Shown here one piece after another: positions 1 through 6,603 of a stretch of 64,000 nt of DNA. The notes under the pieces were generated by a model that was given only the letters and a program-made list of their open reading frames with translations, ran no database searches and was not told where the DNA came from. Source of the DNA: Calditrichota bacterium. GTDB taxonomy: Bacteria; CLD3. The position numbers and the translations under genes were made by a program. The stretch spans positions 134,431 to 198,430 of the forward strand of contig QQUF01000040.1 of the NCBI GenBank assembly GCA_008501735.1, in the 5' to 3' direction. Within the stretch, counting starts at the first letter, position 1, and each line of letters opens with the position of its first letter.

Positions 1-154
1 TGTACTTACTTCCAACTTTTCCTTCTGCTCCGTGTAAGGTTTCGATTCCGCGAAAACCTGTTAGCCATTTATTCATATTTTCAAAATTCATAAATTCAGA
101 GTAAACAGTTTCAAGGGGTTTGTTGATTTTTACTTTTACTTCAAATTCAGGCAT
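1..154 (-). CDS. SRPBCC-family protein, N-terminal fragment (runs off window start)
   Basis: The minus strand starting at the ATG at 154 encodes about 51 residues beginning MPEFEVKVKINKPLETVYSE and continuing with NKWLTGF. This is the first strand and helix of the SRPBCC (polyketide cyclase/START-like) fold, in which the opening line 'v.i..p.e.VW..l.d......W' is diagnostic. The rest lies outside the window, so substrate and role cannot be judged. It starts about 20 bp after the stop of the DUF1761 gene on the same strand, so the two are probably cotranscribed; such pairs are common among small hydrophobic-ligand-binding proteins. Confidence 0.7.
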   Translation of the reverse strand, partial: MPEFEVKVKINKPLETVYSEFMNFENMNKWLTGFRGIETLHGAEGKVGSKY

Positions 155-173
155 AATTTTTTGTCTTTCAAAG

Positions 174-593
174 TTAAATTGCATACCTTTTCCAAGTAGA
201 AAGCAAGATTCCTGTTAGAATTAAATTCACTAAAATGTATCCCGAATTAATCAAAGACAAAGCAAAAGGTTTGAGTGAAAACATATCAACTACAGCAATT
301 TGTCCGACAACAAAAGCTAACCAAAAGAAGAACGAAAGTTTGATTCCATCAAGAACGTTTTCAGTTTTCAATTCCTTAAAGAGCCAAGCAATTAAGTAAC
401 AGACAAAAATTGAAACCAAAAATGAAGCGATGAAAGGAATAGAGCTTGGATTCGCAAAATCCTCTTCTTTAAGAACTGAAAGTTCCATCCATTTCTCGCC
501 AAAAAGCAACTCTGAAAACCAAAGTGCAGGAATTACTTGCTGTAAAATGATACAAATCCAAACAGCAAAATGATTTATTTTAAGTTTTTGCAT
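174..593 (-). CDS. DUF1761-family integral membrane protein
   Basis: This 139-residue protein has four hydrophobic stretches (about residues 7-27, 52-72, 85-105 and 112-132) and few charged residues apart from a short loop near 75-82, so it should span the inner membrane four times. Length, the opening NHFAVWICIILQQVIPALWFS and the glycine/tryptophan spacing resemble DUF1761 proteins, which have no assigned biochemical function. It begins a minus-strand pair with the SRPBCC fragment. The family call is from general resemblance and is moderate; the membrane topology is seen directly. Confidence 0.6.
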   Translation of the reverse strand: MQKLKINHFAVWICIILQQVIPALWFSELLFGEKWMELSVLKEEDFANPSSIPFIASFLVSIFVCYLIAWLFKELKTENVLDGIKLSFFFWLAFVVGQIAVVDMFSLKPFALSLINSGYILVNLILTGILLSTWKRYAI

Positions 594-855
594 AGCATTC
601 TCTAATGAATAATTTTTAATTATAAATGACTAATAATTAGTCAAGCAGAATTGTTTGACACTTTTAAAATTAGGATTGCGGACTTTAGTCCTTTAGTGCC
701 TCAGAAACGGACTAAAGTCCGCAATCCCGTTTTATCAAATAAATGTGCTTGACTACTTAGTCAACTCTGTTTAACGGTAATCTTTACAATTTTAGTTTTG
801 TATAAAGTCATTAGATTTTACCACAAAACCAAAAATTCTTAATTCTTAATTGAAT
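594..855. other. Intergenic stretch carrying one long perfect hairpin
   Basis: No open frame of interest lies here. The stretch between the DUF1761 start and the DinB stop is AT-rich apart from the hairpin at 673-727. The side near 600-660 should hold the promoter for the minus-strand DUF1761 gene, but I see no clear consensus. The side near 780-855 shows only A/T-rich sequence. Confidence 0.5.
673..727. repeat. Perfect 19-bp inverted repeat with 17-nt loop (palindromic element, family A)
   Basis: The arm GGATTGCGGACTTTAGTCC at 673-691 is exactly complementary to 709-727. The arm itself contains the smaller palindrome GGACTTTAGTCC, so each arm can also fold alone. There is no T-run directly after either arm, so it is not a textbook terminator, although it lies just upstream of a minus-strand operon and just downstream of another. 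The form fits a REP- or MITE-like palindromic element; only one copy is in this window. Confidence 0.75.
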
Positions 856-1326
856 TTAAGCGTAAGGCATTTTGGGTTCTTTGCCGAGAAGTCTTGAGTA
901 AACTGCTAATGAACCTCTGTGGTGAGAAGTGTGTTCCTCGATTCCACCGATTGCAGAATTTCTTGGACATCCGCCCATAACTGGATTATCAACAATTGGC
1001 AAATTTAATTCTTCTTCAGTTGAATTTTCAATTTTAGAAATTGCACTCTCATAAGATTCGTCTAACCATTTTCGTGCTTCTGAAACAGTTTGGATTTTGC
1101 CAATTTGAGTAAAGTGTTTTTCAAAGTTCATATCAAAACCGTTAGGGCTAAAAGCTCCTTCCATAAACCAGTCAAATGTTTGTGCGACGTGAGCGATTTG
1201 TTGTGCAGTTGTGAGCATTCCATCTTTAGGGCTAAAATTAGAGTCCTCATCAGTTAAACAGTCTGTGCTTCTATCAAAAAACATTTTTGTTACTTTGAGT
1301 TTTGTAATTAATCGTTCTTTGTCCAT
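856..1326 (-). CDS. DinB-family (DinB/YfiT-like) putative metalloenzyme
   Basis: A four-helix-bundle protein of about 156 residues. The start at 1326 (MDKERLITK) is preferred over the upstream ATG at 1365 because AAAGGT lies just before it and the upstream version overlaps the preceding gene. The family's metal-binding histidines are visible as QQIAHVAQ and, near the C-terminus, EEHTSHHRG, the usual three-His arrangement. DinB relatives include thiol-dependent transferases and nuclease-like proteins of unknown substrate, so no reaction can be assigned. It is the last gene of a minus-strand run VOC-tag-hypothetical-dinB, with about 20 bp between it and the preceding stop. Confidence 0.75.
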   Translation of the reverse strand: MDKERLITKLKVTKMFFDRSTDCLTDEDSNFSPKDGMLTTAQQIAHVAQTFDWFMEGAFSPNGFDMNFEKHFTQIGKIQTVSEARKWLDESYESAISKIENSTEEELNLPIVDNPVMGGCPRNSAIGGIEEHTSHHRGSLAVYSRLLGKEPKMPYA

Positions 1327-1346
1327 TTTTCTACCTTTCTTTAAAA

Positions 1347-1823
1347 TTATTTCATTCCAAACCAAGGTTCTGATTTTAAATCTTGGTCAAACCATTTTTT
1401 ATCTTCTTCACCTGCGATTTTTTCGCCAGCTTCTTCTGCAAGTTTGTGATTTCTTTCAAATTCTTCTCTGTTGCCAGCCAAAGCATTTGCTCTTGCTAAA
1501 GCTTCGTAGTTGTAAGCCAAATCAAAGTCTTTTAAGTCGAGCTCAGTTGTTCTTTTATTGCATCTTTGTGCGTGATAAAGTGCAGACTCTGTTCTTTCCA
1601 AAACCGTGTAAACTCTTGCAATTAACCAATCACCTCTTTGGAAATTTAAAGGTTTTCCAATTTGCAACCAGTGGAACATTGAAGCGTGAGCAGAGCTAAT
1701 CATTGTCTCGTCGTCTGTTCTACTTCTGTCTTTTTTGCCAAGAAGGCTCCAAGTTAAGCCATTTAATTTTACAGCAAAATGTTTGTGTGCTTCTTCGATT
1801 GACATCAATTTTTCTTCCGACAT
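1347..1823 (-). CDS. Conserved-type hypothetical protein, helical
   Basis: A soluble 158-residue protein I cannot name. It starts with a good AGGT Shine-Dalgarno and has no signal peptide or membrane segment. The second half (YNYEALARANALAGNREEFE and a helix beyond) reads like one or two tetratricopeptide-type helical hairpins, and the first half contains a His-rich helix (AHKHF, SAHASMFHW). Its position between tag and a DinB gene in a tight run suggests a role alongside those small, possibly stress-related enzymes, but that is inference from context only. Confidence 0.6.
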   Translation of the reverse strand: MSEEKLMSIEEAHKHFAVKLNGLTWSLLGKKDRSRTDDETMISSAHASMFHWLQIGKPLNFQRGDWLIARVYTVLERTESALYHAQRCNKRTTELDLKDFDLAYNYEALARANALAGNREEFERNHKLAEEAGEKIAGEEDKKWFDQDLKSEPWFGMK

Positions 1824-1830
1824 TCTTACC

Positions 1831-2394
1831 TCAAAATTTTAATTCTTTGTATCTAAAACAATCAGTTGTGTGGTCATTTACCATTCCTGCACTTTGCATA
1901 TAAGCGTAACAAATCGTCGAACCTACAAAACTAAATCCTCGTTTCTTTAAGTCTTTACTCATTGAATCGGATTCCTTGGAAGTTGCAGGAACTTCTTGCC
2001 TACTTTTCCAATCATTTTGAATAGTTTGAAAATTAACAAATTGCCAAATGTATTTGTCAAAACTTTCAAATTCTTTTTGGACTTTCAAAAAAGCCTTAGC
2101 ATTTTTGATTGCAGAATTGATTTTTAATTTATTACGAATAATCCCTGAGTCTTGGAGTAATGAAGCAATTTTATTATCATCGTAAAGAGAGATTTTCTCA
2201 GGTTCGAAATTATCAAAAGCCTTTCGGTAATTTTCTCTTTTTCGCAAAATTGTAATCCAACTAAGTCCTGCTTGAGCTCCGTCGAGAACTAAAAACTCAA
2301 AATGAGTTCTGTCGTCGTGAAGTGGAACTCCCCATTCTTTGTCGTGATAATCAATTTCAATTTGGTCATTTATTACCCAACCACAACGATTCAT
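1831..2394 (-). CDS. tag: DNA-3-methyladenine glycosylase I
   Basis: This base-excision-repair enzyme hydrolyses the N-glycosidic bond of 3-methyladenine in alkylated DNA. The 187-residue length equals the Escherichia coli enzyme, and the four zinc ligands of the family's zinc snap are at matching positions: Cys4 (MNRCGW), His17 (YHDKEWG), His175 and Cys179 (DHTTDCF). The helix-hairpin-helix region GAQAGLSWITILRKRENYR carries the conserved catalytic/binding Glu. The gene sits 7 bp upstream of the next minus-strand gene, so it is probably cotranscribed with it; a hairpin separates it from the VOC gene upstream. Confidence 0.93.
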   Translation of the reverse strand: MNRCGWVINDQIEIDYHDKEWGVPLHDDRTHFEFLVLDGAQAGLSWITILRKRENYRKAFDNFEPEKISLYDDNKIASLLQDSGIIRNKLKINSAIKNAKAFLKVQKEFESFDKYIWQFVNFQTIQNDWKSRQEVPATSKESDSMSKDLKKRGFSFVGSTICYAYMQSAGMVNDHTTDCFRYKELKF

Positions 2395-2404
2395 TTCTTT
2401 CCTA

Positions 2405-2439
2405 TAAAATAAAAAGAAGGCAAGTAAAACCTCGCCTTC
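2405..2439 (-). terminator. Rho-independent terminator after the VOC gene
   Basis: Read on the minus strand, GAAGGC at 2439-2434 pairs with GCCTTC at 2421-2416, followed at once by TTTTTATTTT. It lies in the 60-bp gap between the VOC stop and the tag start, so it probably reduces read-through from VOC into tag. Confidence 0.7.
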
Positions 2440-2453
2440 AGAATTTCAAATAT

Positions 2454-2801
2454 TTATTGTTGTGGAGATGTATAAAGCCCCATAACGTTTCCTTCGCTGT
2501 CATTAAAATGAGCAAAAGAACCGTGTTCATCAGAAATCTTTGTTTTAGGAACAATAGTTTTTCCACCTTTGCCACCAATGACTTTTAAGGTTGCGTCAAT
2601 GTCTTCAACTTGAATGTAAACAATTGGACCACCAGCTTTTACTTCTTCTACTTTTGACAAACCTCCACCGATTCCGTCTGTTTCGAAGGTAGCATAATTT
2701 TCGTCCATAGGGTGAAATTCCCAACCGAAAATTTCATTGTAGAAAGCTTTTGCTCTTTCCATATTTGTTGCCGAAAATTCAGCGTAACAGAGACCATTCA
2801 T
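2454..2801 (-). CDS. VOC (glyoxalase/bleomycin-resistance) family protein
   Basis: A single-unit vicinal-oxygen-chelate protein of 115 residues. It opens CYAEFSATNMERAKAFYNEI, the typical first beta-alpha unit in which a short helix leads into FY, then WEF, and it ends with the beta strand GNVMGLYTS. Two such modules, usually from a homodimer, build a metal site; the candidate ligand acidic residue is in DSEGNVMGL. Substrate cannot be predicted. It is the first gene of a minus-strand cluster of small enzymes but is followed by a terminator-like hairpin. Confidence 0.8.
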   Translation of the reverse strand: MNGLCYAEFSATNMERAKAFYNEIFGWEFHPMDENYATFETDGIGGGLSKVEEVKAGGPIVYIQVEDIDATLKVIGGKGGKTIVPKTKISDEHGSFAHFNDSEGNVMGLYTSPQQ

Positions 2802-3062
2802 TTTTACCTCTTCATTTTTTTGTTAAAGTTAGGGTGAATTATTTTAATACTTTTTCAATTTAAGAAATGGAATTGACAACTGTATGTCAGTCAAAAAACT
2901 CTATTTTCACTTTTTTATATTTTTAGCATTTAAAATATTTAGAATTAAGTTTTTCAAACTAAAAATCACTTGCAAAGAGGAGTTTTACTTGTTTAATTTG
3001 CAAAAATTAACTTGAAAAGTTGTTAATAAAAAAATGTTTGTTACAGGGATTTTACAAAGAAT
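2802..3062. other. Divergent intergenic region between VOC gene and sigma-54 activator
   Basis: About 260 bp of A/T-rich sequence with no open frame. It must carry promoters for both flanking genes, but I see no clear -24/-12 element, no inverted repeat longer than about 7 bp and no obvious -35/-10 pair. Confidence 0.4.
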
Positions 3063-4328
3063 ATGAATGAAGAAAAATTAAAGCAGATTCGAAGTTTTCA
3101 AATAAGGCACGGAATAATTTCACGTTCTCCATTAGTTGCTAAAATCATTGGCACAATCTTAGAAATTGCAGAAACAGATATTTCAGTTTTGATTACAGGT
3201 GAAAGTGGGACAGGAAAAGAAGTTTTTGCTCAAGCCTTACACAACGCAAGTAAAAGAAAGAACAATAAAATAATCGCTGTAAACTGTGCTGCAATTCCTG
3301 AAAGCATTTTGGAAAGTGAACTTTTTGGACACGAAAAAGGTTCTTTCACAGGAGCTCAAGCACAACGAAAAGGTTATTTTGAAATGGCTGACGGTGGGAC
3401 GATTTTTCTTGATGAAATTGGAGAAATGCCTCTTTCGGTTCAAGTTAAATTTCTGCGTGTTCTTGAAACAAAAGAAATTATGCGTGTAGGTTCGGAACAG
3501 TCTGTAAAAATTGATGTTAGAATCGTGGCAGCCACTAACATTCCGTTGGAAAAAGCTGTTGCAAAAGGTAAATTTCGCGAAGATTTATTTTACCGCCTGA
3601 ACACAATTCGGCTCAAACTTCCACCACTAAGACATCGTAAAGAAGACATTCCGTTACTTGCAGATTTTTTCATAAATTCTTTCGCAAAGCAAAACGACAT
3701 TGATTTTACAGGAATGACAAAGGAGGCTTATTTAGCTTTGATGGAATACGGTTGGCAAGGAAATGTTCGCGAACTCAAGAATGTTTTGGAAAGCGTTACA
3801 GTCTTGGAAAGGAATAATCTTGTTACTCCCGAAATCGTCAGAAATTATTTACCAAAAGATAAAATCTTTAGTCAAAATGCAAACTTGCCTGTACACACAG
3901 GAAAATCTCCAGAACAAGCAGAACGTGAAATAATTTACAGAATGTTACTTTCTTTACGTTCGGAGATTGCAGAAATCAAAAGTTTAGTTCTAAAAAAAGA
4001 AAGTGTAATTTCGCAAGAAGGGGATTTCTCAACGGCAATTGTTCCTTTTAGTAACTTATCGAATTTGCCTGAAATTAATCTTCCTGTTGCAACACCTTCT
4101 GAAAATCGCACAAAAGAGGAAGAAATCTCAAGACTTCAAGATTTATCTAATTTTAGTGTAATCAGTGATGCAGAAGATGTTAGACCAATTGATGAATTAA
4201 TTAAAGATGAAATTTATAAAGCACTAAGAATCACAAATCAAAACAGGCGAAAAGCGTCGAAAATGTTAGGGATTTCGGAGCGAACACTTTACAGAAAAAT
4301 TGATGAATACGAGAAAAATGACAAATAA
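3063..4328 (+). CDS. Sigma-54-dependent transcriptional activator (AAA+ and Fis-type HTH, no receiver domain)
   Basis: A 421-residue enhancer-binding protein that should remodel sigma-54 RNA polymerase using ATP. The Walker A motif GESGTGKE is at about residues 46-53. The sigma-54-contacting loop reads GSFTGA rather than the usual GAFTGA, the Walker B region is GGTIFLDEIGEM, and the arginine-finger stretch FREDLFYRLN follows. A roughly 90-residue linker leads to a C-terminal Fis-type helix-turn-helix (NRRKASKMLGISERTLYRKI). Only some 20 residues precede the AAA+ domain, so there is no phospho-receiver or GAF domain. It may be constitutively active or controlled by a partner. The next gene overlaps its 3' end. 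Confidence 0.93.
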   Translation: MNEEKLKQIRSFQIRHGIISRSPLVAKIIGTILEIAETDISVLITGESGTGKEVFAQALHNASKRKNNKIIAVNCAAIPESILESELFGHEKGSFTGAQAQRKGYFEMADGGTIFLDEIGEMPLSVQVKFLRVLETKEIMRVGSEQSVKIDVRIVAATNIPLEKAVAKGKFREDLFYRLNTIRLKLPPLRHRKEDIPLLADFFINSFAKQNDIDFTGMTKEAYLALMEYGWQGNVRELKNVLESVTVLERNNLVTPEIVRNYLPKDKIFSQNANLPVHTGKSPEQAEREIIYRMLLSLRSEIAEIKSLVLKKESVISQEGDFSTAIVPFSNLSNLPEINLPVATPSENRTKEEEISRLQDLSNFSVISDAEDVRPIDELIKDEIYKALRITNQNRRKASKMLGISERTLYRKIDEYEKNDK

Positions 4329-4833
4329 AAACTTTAATTCAAATCTTAGAATTAAACTGCTAATTTCACTTTCTTTTCTAATTCTTAGCGGTTGCTTTTC
4401 TTACAGTTTCAAAGGTTCTGGTCTTCCCGGAGTCGAGACAATTCACATTGAATTTTTTCAAGACAGAACAAACGAACCCGAACTTGGAGTTGATTTAAGC
4501 AATTCCTTAATCAACAAATTTCAAGGCGATAACACACTAAAAGTTGTAAATGAAGAAGACGCACAAGTCAAACTTGCTGGAGTTGTTTCTTCAATTAGCG
4601 ATGCACCTTTTACGTTCGACGAATCAGAAGTTGTAACTTCTTACAAAGTAACAGTCAACGTTGAAGCAACTTTGACGGATATTTTTCAGGAAAAAGTAAT
4701 GTGGCGACAGGGTTTCGCCGAATTTGGAACTTACACAGCAGCAAGTGGTAATTCGGGAAGAGAGTCAGCAATTAATGAAGCAATTACGAAAACAACAGAC
4801 TTAATTTTTTCACAAACTTTTTCAGGTTGGTAA
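4318..4833 (+). CDS. LptE-like LPS-assembly lipoprotein
   Basis: A probable outer-membrane lipoprotein of about 171 residues. A signal peptide (KLLISLSFLILSGC) ends at a lipobox cysteine. The mature part is beta-rich with a pattern (HIEFFQDRTNEPELG, VVNEEDAQVKLAGVV, YKVTVNVEATLTD) typical of the LptE family, which plugs the LptD pore for lipopolysaccharide export. I place the start at 4318 inside the end of the activator gene (11-bp overlap); an in-frame ATG at 4300 is also possible. Translational coupling to the activator is likely. Family assignment is by pattern, so moderate. Confidence 0.72.
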   Translation: MTNKNFNSNLRIKLLISLSFLILSGCFSYSFKGSGLPGVETIHIEFFQDRTNEPELGVDLSNSLINKFQGDNTLKVVNEEDAQVKLAGVVSSISDAPFTFDESEVVTSYKVTVNVEATLTDIFQEKVMWRQGFAEFGTYTAASGNSGRESAINEAITKTTDLIFSQTFSGW

Positions 4834-4837
4834 AAAA

Positions 4838-5218
4838 ATGACAAAAAAAATATTTGAAACTTCAAAAGCACCAAAACCGATTGGACCTTACAACCAAGCG
4901 ACAGGTTTTGGAAATTTAATTTTTACTTGTGGAAACATTGCTCTTGATGCAGAAACAGGCGAAATGGAAACAGGCGGAATTCAAGCCGAAGCAGAAAAAT
5001 CAATCGAAAATATGAAAGCAATTCTTGAAGAATCGGGAAGCGATTTGAGCAAAGTTTTAAAGACAACGGTTTTTCTAAAAAATATGTCTGACTTTATTGC
5101 CTTTAACGAAATTTATGCAAAATATTTTTCTGAAAATTCACCTGCAAGAAGTGCTGTCGAAGTTGCAGCTTTACCAAAAAATGCATTAATTGAAATTGAG
5201 TGCATTGCTTACGTTTAG
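4838..5218 (+). CDS. ridA: RidA-family reactive enamine/imine deaminase
   Basis: A 126-residue YjgF/YER057c/UK114 protein, the usual length. RidA proteins hydrolyse the enamine/imine intermediates released by PLP-dependent dehydratases. Visible signatures are the N-terminal KAPKPIGPYNQA, GNIALDAETGEM, the strand LSKVLKTTVFLKNMSDF, and NSPARSAVEVAALPKNA with the conserved substrate-binding Arg, then IEIECIAYV. It begins 4 bp after the LptE-like stop. A PLP-dependent fold-type-II enzyme lies two genes downstream in the same run, which fits the known detoxifying role. Confidence 0.94.
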   Translation: MTKKIFETSKAPKPIGPYNQATGFGNLIFTCGNIALDAETGEMETGGIQAEAEKSIENMKAILEESGSDLSKVLKTTVFLKNMSDFIAFNEIYAKYFSENSPARSAVEVAALPKNALIEIECIAYV

Positions 5219-5708
5219 GGTTCAAATTTTAGCTTTTTTGCTTTGTTGTTCAACAAGTCTTTTTGCACAAAAAAACAAAGTTGAGCCAATTCAGCCAAAA
5301 CAAAAAAGTGGGAAAGCAGCACTTTGGAGAGGAATTGTTTTCCCTGGTTGGGGACAATTTTACAACGGCGGAAAGTGGAACAACTTAAAAGGATTGGTTG
5401 CAACAACCACAGAATTAACTTGTCTTTACTATGCTTTTCAAAGGAATGACAGACTCAAAGATTTGAAAAAACGTTACGCAACGGCTTTTAAGGAAAGTTC
5501 AACTTCTTCTGAAACTCAAAGTCTTGCAAAAGATTACGAGGACTTACAACACGACAGAAACACAATGCTTTGGCTTTTTTCAGCGATTCACATAATTAGT
5601 TTTGGTGAAGCATTTGTTGAAGCCCATCTTTCAAATTTTGAATACAATTTTCAAATCAAAAATTTTGACAACGACGTAAAAGGAATTTCGTTAAACTACG
5701 AATTTTAA
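5190..5708 (+). CDS. DUF5683-family exported/membrane protein
   Basis: A 172-residue protein whose first ATG lies inside the 3' end of ridA (29-bp overlap in another frame). An N-terminal hydrophobic stretch ending LLCCSTSLFAQ looks like a cleavable signal or lipobox-like leader. It is followed by the hallmark WRGIVFPGWGQFYNGG, the glycine-rich first membrane hairpin of DUF5683 proteins common in Bacteroidota and Chlorobiota. A second hydrophobic segment (TMLWLFSAIHIISFGEAFVE) is near residue 130. Function is unknown in the family. The start is uncertain because of the overlap. Confidence 0.75.
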   Translation: MKLSALLTFRVQILAFLLCCSTSLFAQKNKVEPIQPKQKSGKAALWRGIVFPGWGQFYNGGKWNNLKGLVATTTELTCLYYAFQRNDRLKDLKKRYATAFKESSTSSETQSLAKDYEDLQHDRNTMLWLFSAIHIISFGEAFVEAHLSNFEYNFQIKNFDNDVKGISLNYEF

Positions 5709-5709
5709 A

Positions 5710-6603
5710 ATGAACCTTCTCAATTTCATTCCACAAGTTCAAACTGTCAGTTTTAGAGGAAGAAAGATTCACGTTGTTAGAGATGACCTTTCCGATAAAT
5801 TCATTTCAGGAAATAAATTTCGTAAACTCTATTTTCTTTTAAAGAAGGACTTCCTTCCACTAAAAATCATTACAAGTGGTGGAATCCAAAGTAATTTTCT
5901 TTTGGCAATTTCAAGGTTTTGCTTCCTCAAAAAAATAGAACTTGTTTACGTCGTGCGTCAAATTCCAAAGTTTCTAAAAGAAAACCCAATCGGTAACTAC
6001 AAATTTGCAAAAGAGTTCGGCACAAAATTTTATGAACTTGAGACTCAAATTTTCAGAAATTCCGAGTTAAGAGACAAACTAATTAAAGAAAAATTTAGTG
6101 GAGAGAAAGCTCTGTTTATTGAATTTGGTGGAGCTGAAAACAAAACTTTAGAAGGAATGCAGAACCTTGTAAAGTCTGTAAATTTTGTGAAAAATCTAAA
6201 AGTAATTCTTCCTTCGGGAACAGGCTCAAGTTCTTACTTTTTGCAAAAAGCACTTTTGGAAATTGGGAAAGAAAATGAAGTTCACACCGTTTCTTGTGTC
6301 GGAAATTCAGATTACCTTAAGAAACAATTTTCTCACTACAAAGGCTTAGTGCCACTAAAATTTCCAGTAATAATTGAAAATGACCTTAAGAGACCTTTTG
6401 GGAAAGTGCCAAAAGAAATTGGTGATTTTTACTTTGAGTTTTTGGAGGAAACAGGAATTGAGCTTGATTTGCTTTACGGTTCCTACACACTTTTTCACGT
6501 TTTGAAAAATACAGACTTTAACGATTTTTGCTACATTCACACAGGTGGAATTATTGGCAACGAAAGTTTGAAAATCTCTGGTAAAAAAATTAGTGAAATT
6601 TAA
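5710..6603 (+). CDS. PLP-dependent enzyme, ACC deaminase/D-cysteine desulfhydrase family
   Basis: A 297-residue fold-type-II PLP enzyme. The Schiff-base lysine lies in SGNKFRKLYFLL, which matches the family GGNKxRKLE motif. SGGIQSNFL corresponds to the usual SN-H/Q loop, and ILPSGTGSS is the phosphate-binding glycine-rich turn. D-cysteine desulfhydrases and ACC deaminases cannot be separated here; the protein is shorter than both (about 330-340) and has Phe where ACC deaminase has His after SN. It starts one base after the DUF5683 stop and overlaps the convergent gene by 14 bp. RidA upstream fits enamine chemistry. Confidence 0.82.
   Translation: MNLLNFIPQVQTVSFRGRKIHVVRDDLSDKFISGNKFRKLYFLLKKDFLPLKIITSGGIQSNFLLAISRFCFLKKIELVYVVRQIPKFLKENPIGNYKFAKEFGTKFYELETQIFRNSELRDKLIKEKFSGEKALFIEFGGAENKTLEGMQNLVKSVNFVKNLKVILPSGTGSSSYFLQKALLEIGKENEVHTVSCVGNSDYLKKQFSHYKGLVPLKFPVIIENDLKRPFGKVPKEIGDFYFEFLEETGIELDLLYGSYTLFHVLKNTDFNDFCYIHTGGIIGNESLKISGKKISEI

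Noticed and set aside
1211-1699. 162-residue plus-strand frame across two minus-strand genes
   Set aside because: Composition is that of an antisense shadow (Leu/Phe/Ser-rich) over well-supported DinB and hypothetical genes.
6406-6421. GTGCCA (TGGCAC on the other strand) as a further sigma-54 site
   Set aside because: It lies inside a coding region and lacks a -12 element at the right spacing. Other coding GTGCC hits, such as near 53371 and 62091, fail in the same way.
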